DNA of 64,000 nt from Triatoma infestans (lineage: Eukaryota; Arthropoda; Insecta; Hemiptera; Reduviidae). The DNA is taken from contig JAAEAF010003769.1 of the NCBI GenBank assembly GCA_011037195.1, positions 179,699 through 243,698 of the forward strand. Reading direction: 5' to 3'. How positions within the stretch are numbered: position 1 is the stretch's first letter; each line of letters begins with the position of its first letter. Made by a program: the position numbers and the translations under genes. Positions 35,661 to 46,789 of this stretch are shown in pieces. The notes under the pieces are model-generated. The model made no database searches. It was not told the origin of the DNA and saw only the letters and a program-made list of their open reading frames with translations.

Positions 35661-35912
35661 TATCATCAGAGACATTTTCCATGGTAGCTGCTTCATTTTG
35701 TGGTCATCGGCCGGTTTTGGGCGTTCGCCCATCTTCAGGATGCGTTTTTGAGTGTGTAAAACTGAATTTGCTCTGTGTTGTCACACTGTCTGAAAAATGC
35801 ATTCTGAAGATGGGCGAACGCTCGAAACCGATCGATGACCACAAAATGAAGCAGGCTACCACGGAAAATGTCTCTGATTCTTTCCAGCTCTGCGGAACCA
35901 ACCACCACAACA
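35661..35912 (+). mobile_element. FB1 palindromic retroposon copy B
   Basis: Right end is the constant family end ggaaccaaccaccacaac; left arm truncated at tatcatcagagacatttt. Flanked by an 11-bp duplication ATCCTGGAATA at 35650-35660 and 35913-35923. Arms fold back: catcttcagg at 35731 against cctgaagatg-type sequence at 35802. Confidence 0.85.
35801..35837 (+). ncRNA. Minimal hammerhead ribozyme candidate (FB1 copy B, right arm)
   Basis: CTGAAGA, T, GGGC/GCTC stem II, GAAAC, CGATC, GATG. The core is intact; stem III ACCGAT is one base from self-complementary. The left arm has the same motif on the minus strand (35704-35742), but its GAAA is AAAA. Confidence 0.45.
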
Positions 35913-36249
35913 ATCCTGGAATAGACATAACTTAATCGGTATGGATTTTGAACATAGAGAAAATATGGTTTCTTATCATTTTTTTTTATGACGTTTCGTC
36001 AATTTCTTTCGTACGTTCTTAGTTTGCTCTCGCCATCGCGAGCCGGCCATGGAGAAAGTTATTATTTAATAATTTTATTAAAAAGCTTGAGGGTCACAGC
36101 CTTCAGCTAGTGTAGCTTACGTATTTATTTCCCACATCAACTTCTCAAAAAACATTTTTATGCCCTTCAACATCTTTCAAACAACTTCTTTGACACGTTT
36201 ATGGATGGATTTTGATCCATTGGTTTCTCTTGTCTAAACATGTTCAATT

Positions 36250-37041
36250 TTGTTGAATATATGGATGGGTCCGCAATGCTGTAATGGCATGTGGTAATTT
36301 ATCCGTCATAACATCATGCATATTTCTTTTATTCCTGACCGATTTCGTATTTTCATCCATCGTCAGTGTAATTCGTGCAAGACAGTTCACTTCAACGCAA
36401 TGTTTCTGTTGCACACGACACTTGTTGGTTTGTTGGTTGTATGTATGGGCGGGAGGTTATAAATGTAAATTTTCTCTATTATATATATTTTAATATCATC
36501 TCCAATTTGCTGTTTGCTGCCAACCTTTTTACATATTAATTTATCTACATATTTTCTTGTATAACCTTGCTTGGATTTCACATTCATTATTATTTTTACA
36601 AGCTTTTGTCTATCCTTAAAGTTTGCATTACCTTTCTTCAAACTTTATCTATTCTTATTAGTATAGTATATTCCTGAAATTTCTGATCGCCTTCCCCTAA
36701 TAAAAATGACTTGATAAAATACTGAGCATACTTAACACCACTATTAAAATTTAGTTATAAAGTATCCTTCAAACATGCTATTTATTATACACCATTTTCT
36801 AATCATAATTTATAATAATTCCATTTTATCATTAAACAGACACACACAGTAACATAACCTTATAACCTTCCGCACATACATACAATCAACAAACCAACAA
36901 GTGTCGAGTGTAACAGAAAAATTGCGTTGAAGTAAAATTTCTGAACGAACATGATAAATTTACTCTGATAATGGATGAAAATCCGAAACCGGTCAGGAAT
37001 AAAAGAAATTTGCATGATACGATGGATAAAATACCAGATTT
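36250..37041 (-). mobile_element. FB2 palindromic retroposon, long copy
   Basis: Left constant end ttgaatatatggatggg-tccgc at 36255; arms of about 230 bp: cgtcat...cacttgttggtttgttgg (to ~36440) against ccaacaaaccaacaagtg ... ggataaaatacc (36890-37041). The inner part holds actgagcatacttaacacc (36720) and AT-rich sequence. Truncated at its right (5') end. No protein recognised. Confidence 0.78.
36332..36368 (-). ncRNA. Hammerhead-like motif (FB2, left arm)
   Basis: Minus strand: CTGACGA, T, GGAT/ATAC stem II with loop GAAA, GAAAT, CGGTC, AGG. CTGACGA and GAAA are intact; stem II has one mismatch. The opposite arm (plus, 36963-36997) has stem II GGAT/ATCC, GAAACCGGTC and AGG perfect, but CTGATAA instead of CTGANGA. 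Confidence 0.42.
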
Positions 37042-37278
37042 TTAGTTTTACTTTTCTACTAACCTTCTTTTTTTTTAAGGTTCCTTTAATGTTCCGTGGA
37101 ATATCGTATTTTGATGCTACACCGCTGGATGCAGAGCATTCCAAAAGAAACTTGTATAATCTGGATTTGAGATCATGCAATCGATGCATATTACAAATCA
37201 AAAAAATATAAAACAAAAATAAAGTAACAACGACAGACCCTCAGCCGGTTCATTGTAACAGTAACATTAAGAATGCAA

Positions 37279-37463
37279 CAGGAACGTTTTCCGTGTGAAA
37301 ATAAAATTTGCTTTGTGCAAGTCTGTGTTGTCACACTGTCAAAAAAAACGCATCCTGAAGATGGGCGAACGCTTGAAACCGGTCGATGACCACAAAATGA
37401 AGCAGGCTACCACGGAAAATGTCTCTGATGCTTTCCAGCTCTGCGTAACCAACCACCTCAACA
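37279..37463 (+). mobile_element. FB1 palindromic retroposon copy C
   Basis: The right arm is complete to ccacctcaacaa; the left arm is almost entirely gone. A 13-bp duplication ATTAAGAATGCAA at 37266-37278 and 37464-37476 still flanks it exactly. Confidence 0.85.
37351..37388 (+). ncRNA. Minimal hammerhead ribozyme candidate (FB1 copy C)
   Basis: CATC, CTGAAGA, T, GGGC/GCTT stem II, GAAAC, CGGTC, GATG. Core, triplet and four-base stem I CATC/GATG are intact; the self-complementary ACCGGT is present. Confidence 0.55.
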
Positions 37464-37879
37464 ATTAAGAATGCAATGTTATTACAATGTTCTCATAAAC
37501 ATTAAATTCATTACAAACAATTTAATCATATTAGAATTATAGATATATAAACGAATAATGTGAATAAAATTTATTTCATTCTGTTATTTCCAAATGCATG
37601 ATGTTATGTTTATCGTAAAAGCTGGCGTCGAATCTAATTCCAGAAATAGTACCACTCTATGTTCATTTCTTTAGAATTCGTTTATTCCTGTATATGTGGA
37701 ATCTATTGCACTATTATAATATTACTATAACTTGTATATTTTGTATGTACAAAACCTTATGTCTAAATTAAATCAGAGTTAAGTATGGGTGGCCTGCTAA
37801 AATAATGTTAACTTATTGAAATTGAAAAATTTTAAAGAAATGTTTAGAAACATACAACTTTCTCTTAGAATGGTATAGA

Positions 37880-38650
37880 TGACACAGGGGAGGGGGCACT
37901 CTAACCCAGGCACTGCAGCCTACACATTGCGGCTTATTGTGCCAACCCCTTAATGTCTAGTAGAGGAATCCTTCCCTCTTCATGAGGTCCAGGACCTTCC
38001 CCACCAGTTCTTCTTGAAGTACGATTTTCTACGGACTCAACGTGCCGAAGATCTCGTACCTCACTCTGCCGATAGCGACGCAATCAAACAACAGATGAGA
38101 GACCGTCTCCTCCTCCTCCTCCTCCTAACACAGTCTACACAAGGGCTCCGAATCAAATAAACCCACCTTGCCCAGATGTTTCTTGAACCTAACGTGCCCT
38201 GTAAACAGGCCTGTTATCAGACAAATCTGATACCTGTTTAGACCCAGGGTTTCTGTGGTTTTTCTTTTACACAGCTCTGGCATAACCATTTTGCCGTGTT
38301 TTGCCGCAGTATTTAGCCCCTCCATGGACGATTATGTTCTTTCCGAGTACTATGCTTTTGGCTATCCCCAGAACAGGTTCCGGCCAAGAGAAAGGTGTAT
38401 TCGTTCCATTCATGGGCAGCTCATTACCTTTTATCCGCTTGTGTCCAGCACCCATACCAGCCGCAATTTATTGTGCCGGGAAAGCGCCTCCTGGGAGTCT
38501 CTTACACTCCCTGACTAGAGAAGAAGTAATATTGAATGCCCCAAGAGCCTTCAGTGCCGCCTGGCTGTCCGAAAAGTTGCATATCTCCCTATTCCTAGGG
38601 CCCATACGTAAATTCTCCTCAGCACAGACCTTTCTACTTTCTGTTACTGC
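37880..38650 (-). mobile_element. I-like LINE fragment
   Basis: Minus strand pieces match 30821-31396: GPEPVLGIA-like sequence, PELCKRKTTETLGLNRYQICL, ITGLFTGHVRFKKHLGKVGL and SEPLCRLC, and the 3' end gcggcttattgtgccaaccc. Several frameshifts. SINE-B is inserted just beyond its upstream end. Confidence 0.72.
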
Positions 38651-38671
38651 AGTTATATATAAAATAAATTA

Positions 38672-38876
38672 GGGGCGGGTGTTGGTGTAGTGGTTATGAG
38701 CATGGACTTGTAAGTGGGAGGACCCCAGTTCGAGTCCAGCGTATAACTAAATTTTGTATTTGTTTAAAAAATATTATTATTAAAGTAAGTGCTTTCGCCC
38801 CCGTCCACGACACCTAATTGGTAGTTGGACGTTAAGCCCGCCTGAATAAATAGACATTACTTTACTTTACTTACTT
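38672..38876 (+). repeat. SINE-B, full copy with target duplication
   Basis: tRNA-like head with A box TGGTGTAGTGGTTATGAGC and B box AGTTCGAGTCC, body tttgtttaaaaaatatta and ctaattggtagttggacgtt, and a TTTAC-repeat tail (38854-38876). A perfect 14-bp duplication TATAAAATAAATTA is at 38658-38671 and 38877-38890. Confidence 0.9.
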
Positions 38877-38890
38877 TATAAAATAAATTA

Positions 38891-40440
38891 TCTTCAAACA
38901 TCAAAGTTTTAAAAAAAATTGAAGTAAATTAAGAAGATGGATAAACCAATCGTGAACATTATTAGAAAAATAAGAAAAATACAATGTAAATGGTGGCCGT
39001 TTATTTACGGATGCTTGCACATTGTATCCAGTATAAGAATAATTACGGGAAAGAAACTAGAGAAGGTGTAGAAGAGGTAAGCTTTGGATTAAATGTGATG
39101 GGAGAGATAGTGTACAGAAGAATATGAGGAGGCTGTGGTTGGTCAAGCATGGCATTCAGAGAGATTTATCCAGTTATAGAAATTTTAAATTTTGGGGTGG
39201 ATAACTTGGAAGTTTATTTACAAATTGGTGTCAAGTATTCTGTTAGAAAAAAAAATCTGATATATATCACTCATAGGAATTTTCTCTTAATGCCACAATC
39301 CTTCATAATTCTTAATTTTTTTTATTAAATATTGAATTAACTTTAATATTCTAAAAAAAAGCTGGCAGAAATTATGATTGGCACATTAGAGTGTAACATA
39401 TTGTTCCAGCATCCTGAGAGCATGTAAAATAATTTTCTTGAATAAACGTTTCTAGCAAAAGTGATAAATCTTGAAACTAGTAATCGAAAAAAAGCTGTTC
39501 AAGAAAGGACAAATTTTCTTTAGACATCAAATTAGGCTCATTTGTCCTAAAATAAATGTTGAGGTGTGGTGGTAGGACAAGTACTACCAACTTACTCTAA
39601 CTCAGGTAGGGAAGCAGGTAGGAAAGTGAAGATCGCTCAAATAACATAGAACCAACCCCCTCATATATTTGAAATTCCATGTCATAAATTATACGAAACT
39701 AACAAAAATATTTTTTTTAATTTTTTTGGAAAAATGTTTAAAATAAAAGTGATAGGTTCCAGATTCCAAGTTTAATAGAATTCGTTCTTTGGCTTTCTTT
39801 TAGACCATGTACTCGTGAATAGAAGCGCTAAAACAACAGTAAGTAGTAGATCTTAAAAAATGCTCTTGTCAAAATAACCGACGACATACGAAAACAATGT
39901 GCTAATCGCTAAGCACATATACTACCCGCCACAAAAATCACCTTCTGGCAGGCCTTTATGTCTTCATGATGGCCAATGGAATCACATTAAATAATTCCTA
40001 TTGTTATAGAAATTCTATTTTATATTTTTTAAAACTTGTATATAGGTCGGTGACTTGTAAAAGAATCCAACACTGCATGGTATTTCCTGTCACTTACAGT
40101 TAAAGTAATCACTTCCTTTACTACTTAACTTCGTAAAGAATATCTTGGAAATAATCTTAAGATTCAATTTTTTTTTTTTTTTTTTTTAAGAAAAAAGAAA
40201 AAGGAAGGCAATTTTAAGAGAAACGTCAACTTAGACCCTAAGTTTGTACCAAATTTTAAATGAAATTTCGGTGAAATGTAAGCATATAGTTAAGTCCTCT
40301 TTTGTAAAAATATAAAAAAATGGATAATGCACAAAGAACTCACCATTTTTCACGAAAAAGACAAACATTTAAAAAAAATTATAAAAGTAAACAACAAAAT
40401 AAAACACAAATTCTTGGTCATTGGTTATACCCATTTGTGA
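38891..40440. other. Mixed unrecognised sequence with weak MR traces
   Basis: No gene seen. Stretches near 39690-39780 and 40185-40290 resemble decayed MR (gaaaaatgtttaaaataaaagtgatag). A T-run lies at 40170-40187. The rest is unassigned. Confidence 0.35.
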
Positions 40441-40454
40441 ATACGTTAAAGTTT

Positions 40455-40547
40455 GTTGTGGTTGGTTCCGCAGAGCTGGAAAGCATCAGAGATATTTACT
40501 GTGATAGCCTGTTTCATTTTGTGGTCATCAGGAAAATGTCTATGACA
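40455..40547 (-). mobile_element. FB1 palindromic retroposon copy D, short
   Basis: Constant end gttgtggttggttccgcaga at the left and about 75 bp of one arm, then a jump to gaaaatgtctatga from the other arm; the hammerhead part is lost. TTAAAGTTT at 40446-40454 and 40548-40556 (12 bp with one mismatch if AC[G/A] is included) flanks it. Confidence 0.7.
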
Positions 40548-40761
40548 TTAAAGTTTTTTTTTTTTTAAGTTTTATAATTTCAACCATACAGATTAAAATG
40601 TAAAGAAAAGTCAAGAGAAAACAAAAAATACGCCGAGTTAATTTTATCAATACTTTATTGTATTTTCACAATTTTTACAAGTTTTATAACAGACACACAG
40701 CTTGAATTCAAAAATTGGTTACAAAAAAATACAAACAGTATAATTAATTAATGTAGGTAAC

Positions 40762-41005
40762 TAGGGAAGGGATTAGCTCAGTGGTTAGCATGTTGGACTT
40801 CCACGCGGAGATTCCGAGTTCGAGTCCAGTGCTTACTCCTTAGTTTTTTTATTTCTAGGAGCCTCTACAGCTCACTGTTCGGTAATGGACAGTGTTGTCT
40901 GTAGCGAGAGAACATTGTCTGGAGGTCGGCAGCGCACTGAAAAGGCTCCGGGCGCCAATGACCATAGATGTTGACGCGCCTTGAATTAAAAAAAAAAAAT
41001 AAAAA
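40762..41005 (+). repeat. SINE-A, full copy with target duplication
   Basis: tRNA-like head: A box TAGCTCAGTGGTTAGCATG, B box GAGTTCGAGTCC. The body has ggacagtgttgtct and ggctccgggcgcc, and the A-rich tail is 40988-41005. An 11-bp duplication ATGTAGGTAAC is at 40751-40761 and 41006-41016. It matches the minus-strand copy at 2755-2992. Confidence 0.92.
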
Positions 41006-41016
41006 ATGTAGGTAAC

Positions 41017-42130
41017 CGGTTCAATAGTTTCCGTCAACTTTCGGCACTCATTCGGAAAGATGTCATCACGATTTTTTTATCAAAATAACCTTCCATAAAA
41101 CATTTTCAATGTTAAAATAAATTTGATTTTTTATTTTTTTTTTTTATTTTAAAATTATGTTAAAGCCATTATTATTTTCATTGTCATGTATTGTGTTTAA
41201 TCTCTATAGATTAATAACAAAATGACAGTATTGCCAACTTTCAATTAAATAAATATTAATATTTAGATGAAATTACTATTTTATAAAATTAAAATAAATT
41301 AGCAAAATTTTTTAACAATTTTAAAATAAATTTAACAAAAAAAAATTAAATATCAGAAAACATAATATACTTTTGCTTAAATTTAACTAAGGTTCTACAA
41401 TTAGCTACCTTTCGGAAGATAACCTTCCCCTTCATTAGACAAGGATACTCTTTGAAGTCATTTCAAATTCTTACCAGTTTTAAAAAAAATTATTTTTAAA
41501 TAATGTAGTTTCAAGTATCGTGGGGAAAAAAAAATATACTTACCGAGAGAGTCTAAAATCATTTACAATTTTCGTTCAGTTGCCATAATCACTAGCGCTC
41601 GCGGAACAAATATGAACTTGAAAGTATCCAGCATTGCATTACCCATCCCACATATTCAAAAATACTTAATTTATTTAAATAAAGACATATTAAAATATTT
41701 TGAGTTTTAATAAATGTCGACAGAAGCGTAAGACTCATCCCTCTTTAGGCATCTGATGAAATTTTACATTCAAAACGTAAATAGAAGGCAAAATATGCTT
41801 TAATTTTGTTTGTTAAATACCTTCTTTGACAACCTGTCAAATGCATAATATGTACGTACGTAAGTTGATGCCCACTTTATTAAATGAATCAATATAATTT
41901 ATTTGTTTCCACGACTTTTTCATACCGCAATTATTACAATTCCACTGTGACAAATTCTATTCAAACTTGGAATTTTTACTAAAAGGTTATTAAAATATTA
42001 CATTTCAGTATAATTCGTGGAATAGTAAGAAATAGTTTAAAGATAAATCTAAATTCATATACCCCCAGGAGATAACTAATCAATTTTATCGGTGACATGT
42101 TAATAATAGTGAAGCGGCTGTAATCATAGA
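41017..42130. other. AT-rich unassigned stretch
   Basis: No gene recognised. It contains a ~37-bp FB2 end fragment at 41627-41663 (atccagcattgc ... catattcaa); otherwise nothing was identified. Confidence 0.4.
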
Positions 42131-42179
42131 TGGTTAATATCGGGGAAATTGAAAGAAATCGTTGGAAACCTTTTCGAGA

Positions 42180-42400
42180 AAATTTGAAAAACAACAAAAA
42201 AAATCCTCAAATTGCACTTCCGGTTAACAAATTTTCATCGAATGCTCCGTGCCTCAGATGCGAAGATGATACCTAAATAAAAAAGTATAAATCCAATATA
42301 TGAGTGAGTATCTGCGCATGTGAGGAGGTATATAAAGATCGTAGAAAATTTGAAAACTTAACATTCCTTGTCCTATAATCTGTCCAGCTTTGAGGCTATC
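42180..42400 (-). repeat. MR repeat fragment
   Basis: gcacttccggttaacaa at 42215 and remnants of the MR 5' module (tacctaaataaaaaagtat, TGTG/GTGAG tract). Diverged. Confidence 0.55.
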
Positions 42401-42744
42401 TATGTTTCTATGAATCATTGAATGGCCCAGCGTTAGAGGTCCCGTTGCCTCGGGACAATAGGTATTTGCTTAACTAGGAAATTCCCTAGTTTAAGCGGCC
42501 TCCCGGAACGGGAACCCCAGGGGTGATGCCTTTATGGAAATGTTTGTGCTGTACGTTATTTTGTGAGTTGTGAACTGTTCTAGTGAGTGTGCATGGTGTA
42601 CTGAGCTGTGGTATCCCGTGGGGTCGCTACTCCCCAGATGCCAGCATGCACCAGGCACCTCTTGCGGGACTCGCATCTTCAGGACTCGGTCACCGAATGG
42701 AATGAAGTGCTCAAATAGAAGAGAATATCGCTAAATATCAGCAT

Positions 42745-43455
42745 AAGTAAAGTAATGCACATAGGTAGGGCCTTCGAAGCCATTCGTTTTGAATGCGAAG
42801 GAAGTGCTTTGGAACAGGTAGAGGAATTCAAATACCTGGGTGTAATTATAAGCCAAGATGGCAGGATAGATCCGGAAGTACTGAATCGCGTTAGAGCTGC
42901 CGACCAAGCCTATAGCCAAATCAGTAATACAATTATAGGTAAAAAAGAAATAAATAAAGCAGTGAAGTTGACCATCTTTAAGATGGCTTATCTACCACTT
43001 CTCCAGTATGGAACAGAATCATTACCTATGTTAAATAAGCACGCAAACTGGATCACGGCTGCAGAGATGAGGTTTCTTCGTCGCATTGAACGGAAAACTA
43101 GGCGAGACAAAATAAGAAACGAAAGAATTAGAAGTAGCCTACAAATAGAACCCCTAATGAAAGAGATGGTGACGCGACAGTTGAAATGGTTTGGGCACGT
43201 CTGCAGAAGGGAAGAATATAATAAGACGAGATGTCTGATGGAGGTCAGAACTGCAGGTAAACGGCCCAGAGGAAGGCCAAGGATGGGGTACCTAGAATAC
43301 ATTAAGCGCCTAGGGGTTAAAAGAGAACAATCGACCGCGTCCATGAAAAGAATGGCTCAGGAGAGAGATAAATGGAATGGATGGGTAAAGGCATAATATC
43401 TTCGACGCTGAAAGGCATAAGAGTCTCGGGGAAAGAAGAAGAAAAAGAAGAACAT
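42745..43455 (+). mobile_element. Non-LTR (RTE/Jockey-like) LINE C-terminal part
   Basis: Open for 213 residues (42755-43396): VEEFKYLGVIISQDGRIDPEV, NRVRAADQAY, KLTIFKMAYLPLLQYGTESL, AEMRFLRRIERKTRRDK, QLKWFGHVCRREEYNKTRCL and GKRPRGRPRMGYLEYIKRLG. This is the region after the reverse transcriptase palm in non-LTR elements. It ends with AGAAGAA repeats (43434-43452). The segment 42410-42740 before it is GC-richer and not related to the protein; perhaps the element's own 5' region after an internal deletion. Youngest-looking LINE frame in the window. Confidence 0.78.
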
Positions 43456-44238
43456 TCCTTGTAGGTAACACCATATAGAATCCGAGAGAAAGTTATATGT
43501 CAAAATTCCTCAACCAGAAGTACCACTTTACAGAGTTAATTTTTTTGCAATTTTCTCAAAAATAGCTCTTGAAACTTTGTACATCAACTACACATACAAA
43601 GAGCTACAACTTTTATTTGAAACATTTCTCTGGGAAAATTCATTTAAGGGCAGTTAAGGGGGATGGGTGGGGTTAGGTTTTTCTCTAAAGTGCTATTTCA
43701 GTTTACTATATACAATTCTATTGCCTAAATAATATTAATTAGAATGTTAAAAGATTGCCAAAATTCTGATTTTGAAGAAAATCGATTGACCGGTAATGCG
43801 TTTCAACGGAAGTTATTTCAGTTTTCTACGATTTTTATCCATTAAAACACCGACAAATTTCATTGAATTAGTTTCACTAACTGTGAATACAAAGGCCTAA
43901 CACTTTTTGTTAGAAACTTTTCTTCCAAGAAAGTTCATTTTATTGAAGTATTGGTGGAGGGGGGGGAGTGTATAGGGTAAAGCTAGGAGAGATGACGGGG
44001 GTAGGGGCAGGAGAGAAGACGCAGGCTTTGCTTCTCTTGTTTGCCACCACGTGACGTCATGGAAGTAAGTCCAGGAATAGAGAGATCAGAGGCGAACGTA
44101 TTGCAAAAATTCTTCAGTTATTTTGTGTGTTCTTCTATGTTCTGCGAACATTTTATACGGATAAGATATATCTGGTGAACACCTGAATTTTCATAACGGA
44201 TTAGTAAATTTTTTTCCCTTTTATATATGTATAGTAAT

Positions 44239-44495
44239 GCTGTGGTAGTTGGTTCCGCAGAGCTGGGAAAGCATCAGAGATATTTTCCATGGTAGCTGCT
44301 CATTTTGTGGTCATCGATCGGTTTCGGGCGTTCGCCATTTCAGGATGCGTTTTTCGGGGTGTGTAAAAACTGAATTTGCTCTTGGCAAGTCTGTGTTGTC
44401 ATAATGTCTGAAAAACGCATCCTGAAGATGGGCGAACACCCGAAACCGGTCGATGACCACAAAATGAAGCAGACTACCACGGAAAATGTCTCTGA
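44239..44495 (-). mobile_element. FB1 palindromic retroposon copy E
   Basis: Constant end at the left (ctgtggtagttggttccgca), other end cut at gtctctga. A 9-bp near-duplication TATAGTAAT / TATATTAAT at 44230-44238 and 44496-44504; the empty site in MITE copy 1 (atattaatt on its minus strand) supports the junctions. Confidence 0.82.
44418..44455 (+). ncRNA. Minimal hammerhead ribozyme candidate (FB1 copy E)
   Basis: CATC, CTGAAGA, T, stem II GGG/CCC, GAAAC, CGGTC, GATG. All core positions are present. The other arm (minus, 44312-44347) has lost bases in CTGAAGA. Confidence 0.52.
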
Positions 44496-45419
44496 TATAT
44501 TAATTGTAATTGAAATGAAAGATTTCCTGCTGTCATTAATGTTGGACTCGTAGATATAGTGTTTACGTGTTTACCAAGTTTCATGTCGATCAGCCATGTT
44601 ACCTTCACAGAGGAGAGGCCTCCTACCTATGGTGCGTCATCTATCCTACCATAGAAGGAGATCCCGGCCAAATATAGAGTATTTTTATTTTGTTTCTGGA
44701 ATAAATGAGACTGTGCTTTATTTTGAAAAATACATTTTGTTTTATAGATAATATTATTGACATATGTTTATAAGAATTACCGCTTAATAATATCTCCTAT
44801 ATTTTTGAATTTTTTTTTTACAGGGCCTAAATTTGAAATGTGCGTCAATCCTCTATAGCTTAACGTCTATATGGTTTCTTAAATAGAGAAAAGTACTGTG
44901 AGGGTTTTCACACCAGATTTTTTTTTTTTTTTTTTAAATAATTTTTCTTATTCAGTTTATATTTCAATAGATTTAAAAAAAAAAATTGTTTTTTGATTTA
45001 TTTTTTTAATTCAGAACACTTCAATTTAATTGTGCCATCGCTGTCATTCATGTTTACATTTAATGAAATAATTATAAATAAAAAAATATATATATGTATA
45101 ATTAAGTTAAACGAAAAACAGAATTTAATTACGTATTATTTCTAAAAATGATTCGTTTTTTTTAATTACTTGAAAACAAATTGTAGAGAGTGAAATGCCA
45201 TGATGAAGTCTACCATTTTGAATATATTTACCATGGATATAGACGGTGGGGAGAGGGACTACCGGAGGTTCTACAGTCTTTTGGCGGAGATAATTGTTGA
45301 TTTCCTTTTAGCTTTTACAATAATATATATATATATATAAATTCTTCATAACTAAATAATGAAAATTATTAATAAATATTTTGTAAGAAAATAATATACG
45401 TATAAAAACAAAAAAAATA

Positions 45420-46390
45420 TATGGTGTGAAACACTCATCCGATTCATTGAACCAATATTTAAAAGGAAAAATCAATATAGGTGTTTTCGAGAAAACTCAA
45501 AAAAACTCAAAAAAAAAACCTACTCAGTAAAATAGTACTTCCGGTTAACCGATTTTCTTTAAATTTAAAATTCTGCTTTACCTTCTAATATATATTATTA
45601 TATAGATGGTAGAATCATATATTGTACGAGAATTTAGGTCTGGTTAATTGATATAAGAAGAAGACTTGGTTAACACTGGTTAACTAATATATTAATTAAT
45701 TAAGAGACACAGATTGCCTGGACTTTACAATAGAAAAAATGTTTAAGGTAGAGTGGTATGAAAATGACACGTAACGATTGGATGTATTGAACTGAATTCA
45801 ACTGTGTTTTAATGGACTGTCCGTCGCTATATTTATACAGTTTTTTCCCACTCCAGTCCGAGAGAGTGGTTGAGCTTCTCTCTTTGCTCTCTTTGTTTGC
45901 TGAGCTTCTCTTTGGTTGCTGTTACAAAGCATAACACCAGTTTTTCCTCAGAATTACCCCCACCCCCCACCCAACGAAAACAATTATCCCGGGAAATGTT
46001 TCAAATAAAAGTGATAAGTATTTATATGTGTAAGATAGTAGTCCCTACTAAGGGACAGGAGATAATCCGAAACTCCCTGCTTGAGTCCTTTTATAAATCT
46101 TTTAGCTTGGAGGCACCCCTGCGTGTCTCCCCCAGCTTTTCTCCAAGACTATCGTCTCCCAAAGACTAATCTGTTTATTGCGAAACCTAAACGGAATATT
46201 AAGTTTTAAATTTCTACGATTTTTCGTTTTTAAGGAATGCTGTTCACATACACACACACACACATACACACCATTTGCTAAAGACCACTTCTTTGGACTC
46301 AAGGGACCGCAAACCGGATATTTCCGGTGAAAACTCGATATCGAAAATTTTTACATGATTACAATACTTCCTTTTACTAAGAGTATTTAC
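45420..46390 (-). repeat. MR repeat, split by other insertions
   Basis: Starts with ggtgtgaaacactcatccga (complement of the 3' hairpin), gtacttccggttaacc at 45535, then after an inserted segment C-rich sequence (45957-45972), aatgtttcaaataaaagtg, the CA tract (46252-46264), tttccggtgaaaactcg and ctttactaagag. The part 46046-46180 looks like another small insertion. Confidence 0.72.
45640..45927 (-). repeat. Second TATA-bearing (LTR-like) repeat type
   Basis: Minus strand: ttgtaacagcaaccaaagag, agagagaagctcaaccactc, a TATAAATATAG box (45829-45839), then ttctattgtaaagtccaggc. Same architecture as 34164-34608 (TGTAAC, GAGAG-rich, TATA, then TTACAGTCCAG-like), with low sequence identity. It lies inside an MR copy. 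Confidence 0.5.
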
Positions 46391-46424
46391 TTCCTTTGAG
46401 GAGAATATTTGGTCCCGTTTGCGT

Positions 46425-46768
46425 AGGGGAAATATGGCGACATTAGGACCAATAGAGAACTAAGAATGTGTTTCTCTGAGCCGGACCTAGTGGCCTTTAT
46501 AAAAAAATGCAGATTACGTTGGTTAGGTCATGTCCTAAGAATGGAGAAAGAGAGGGTGTCCTAAGCGAGCTTTAGAAGGACATCCAGTGGTAGTCGCCGT
46601 CGAGGAAGGCCTCAAGTAAGATGGCTAGATAATATGGAGAACCTTGCAGGTAAGGCGCTGGAGCATAAAGGCGGAGAACAGAGAGGTATGGTCAAAGATT
46701 GTGGAGGAAGCTCAGTCTTTCAAGGGCCGTAGTGATAAAAGAAGAAGAAGAAGAAGAAGAAGAAAAGA
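46425..46768 (+). mobile_element. RTE-like LINE 3' fragment
   Basis: Two frames give LRWLGHVLRMEKERV and RRRGRPQVRWLDNMENLAG, then an AGA-repeat tail (46741-46768). Related to 24149-25621 and 28600-29260. Confidence 0.68.
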
Positions 46769-46789
46769 AAGTAAATATTGCAAAAACTT

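Larger units (their letters stand above)
43975..44867. mobile_element. TA-flanked MITE copy 2, with an FB1 copy inside
   Basis: Reverse orientation relative to 33328-33934. Starts gggtaaagctaggagagatgac after TA (43973-43974); the right inverted repeat near 44843-44867 is decayed. The FB1 element 44239-44495 sits inside, so the order of insertion is MR, then MITE, then FB1. Confidence 0.78.
43455..44925 (+). repeat. MR repeat, split by MITE copy 2
   Basis: tatgtcaaaattcctcaacc (43496), one good module with G-rich tract (43659-43675) and a second decayed one. The MITE starts at 43975. After it come gagggttttcacaccag and a T-run (44900-44935), the MR 3' end. Confidence 0.75.

Noticed and set aside
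40762..40840. Possible functional tRNA gene
   Set aside because: A and B boxes are present, but the sequence runs on into a SINE body and A tail with target duplications, and the acceptor stem does not close.
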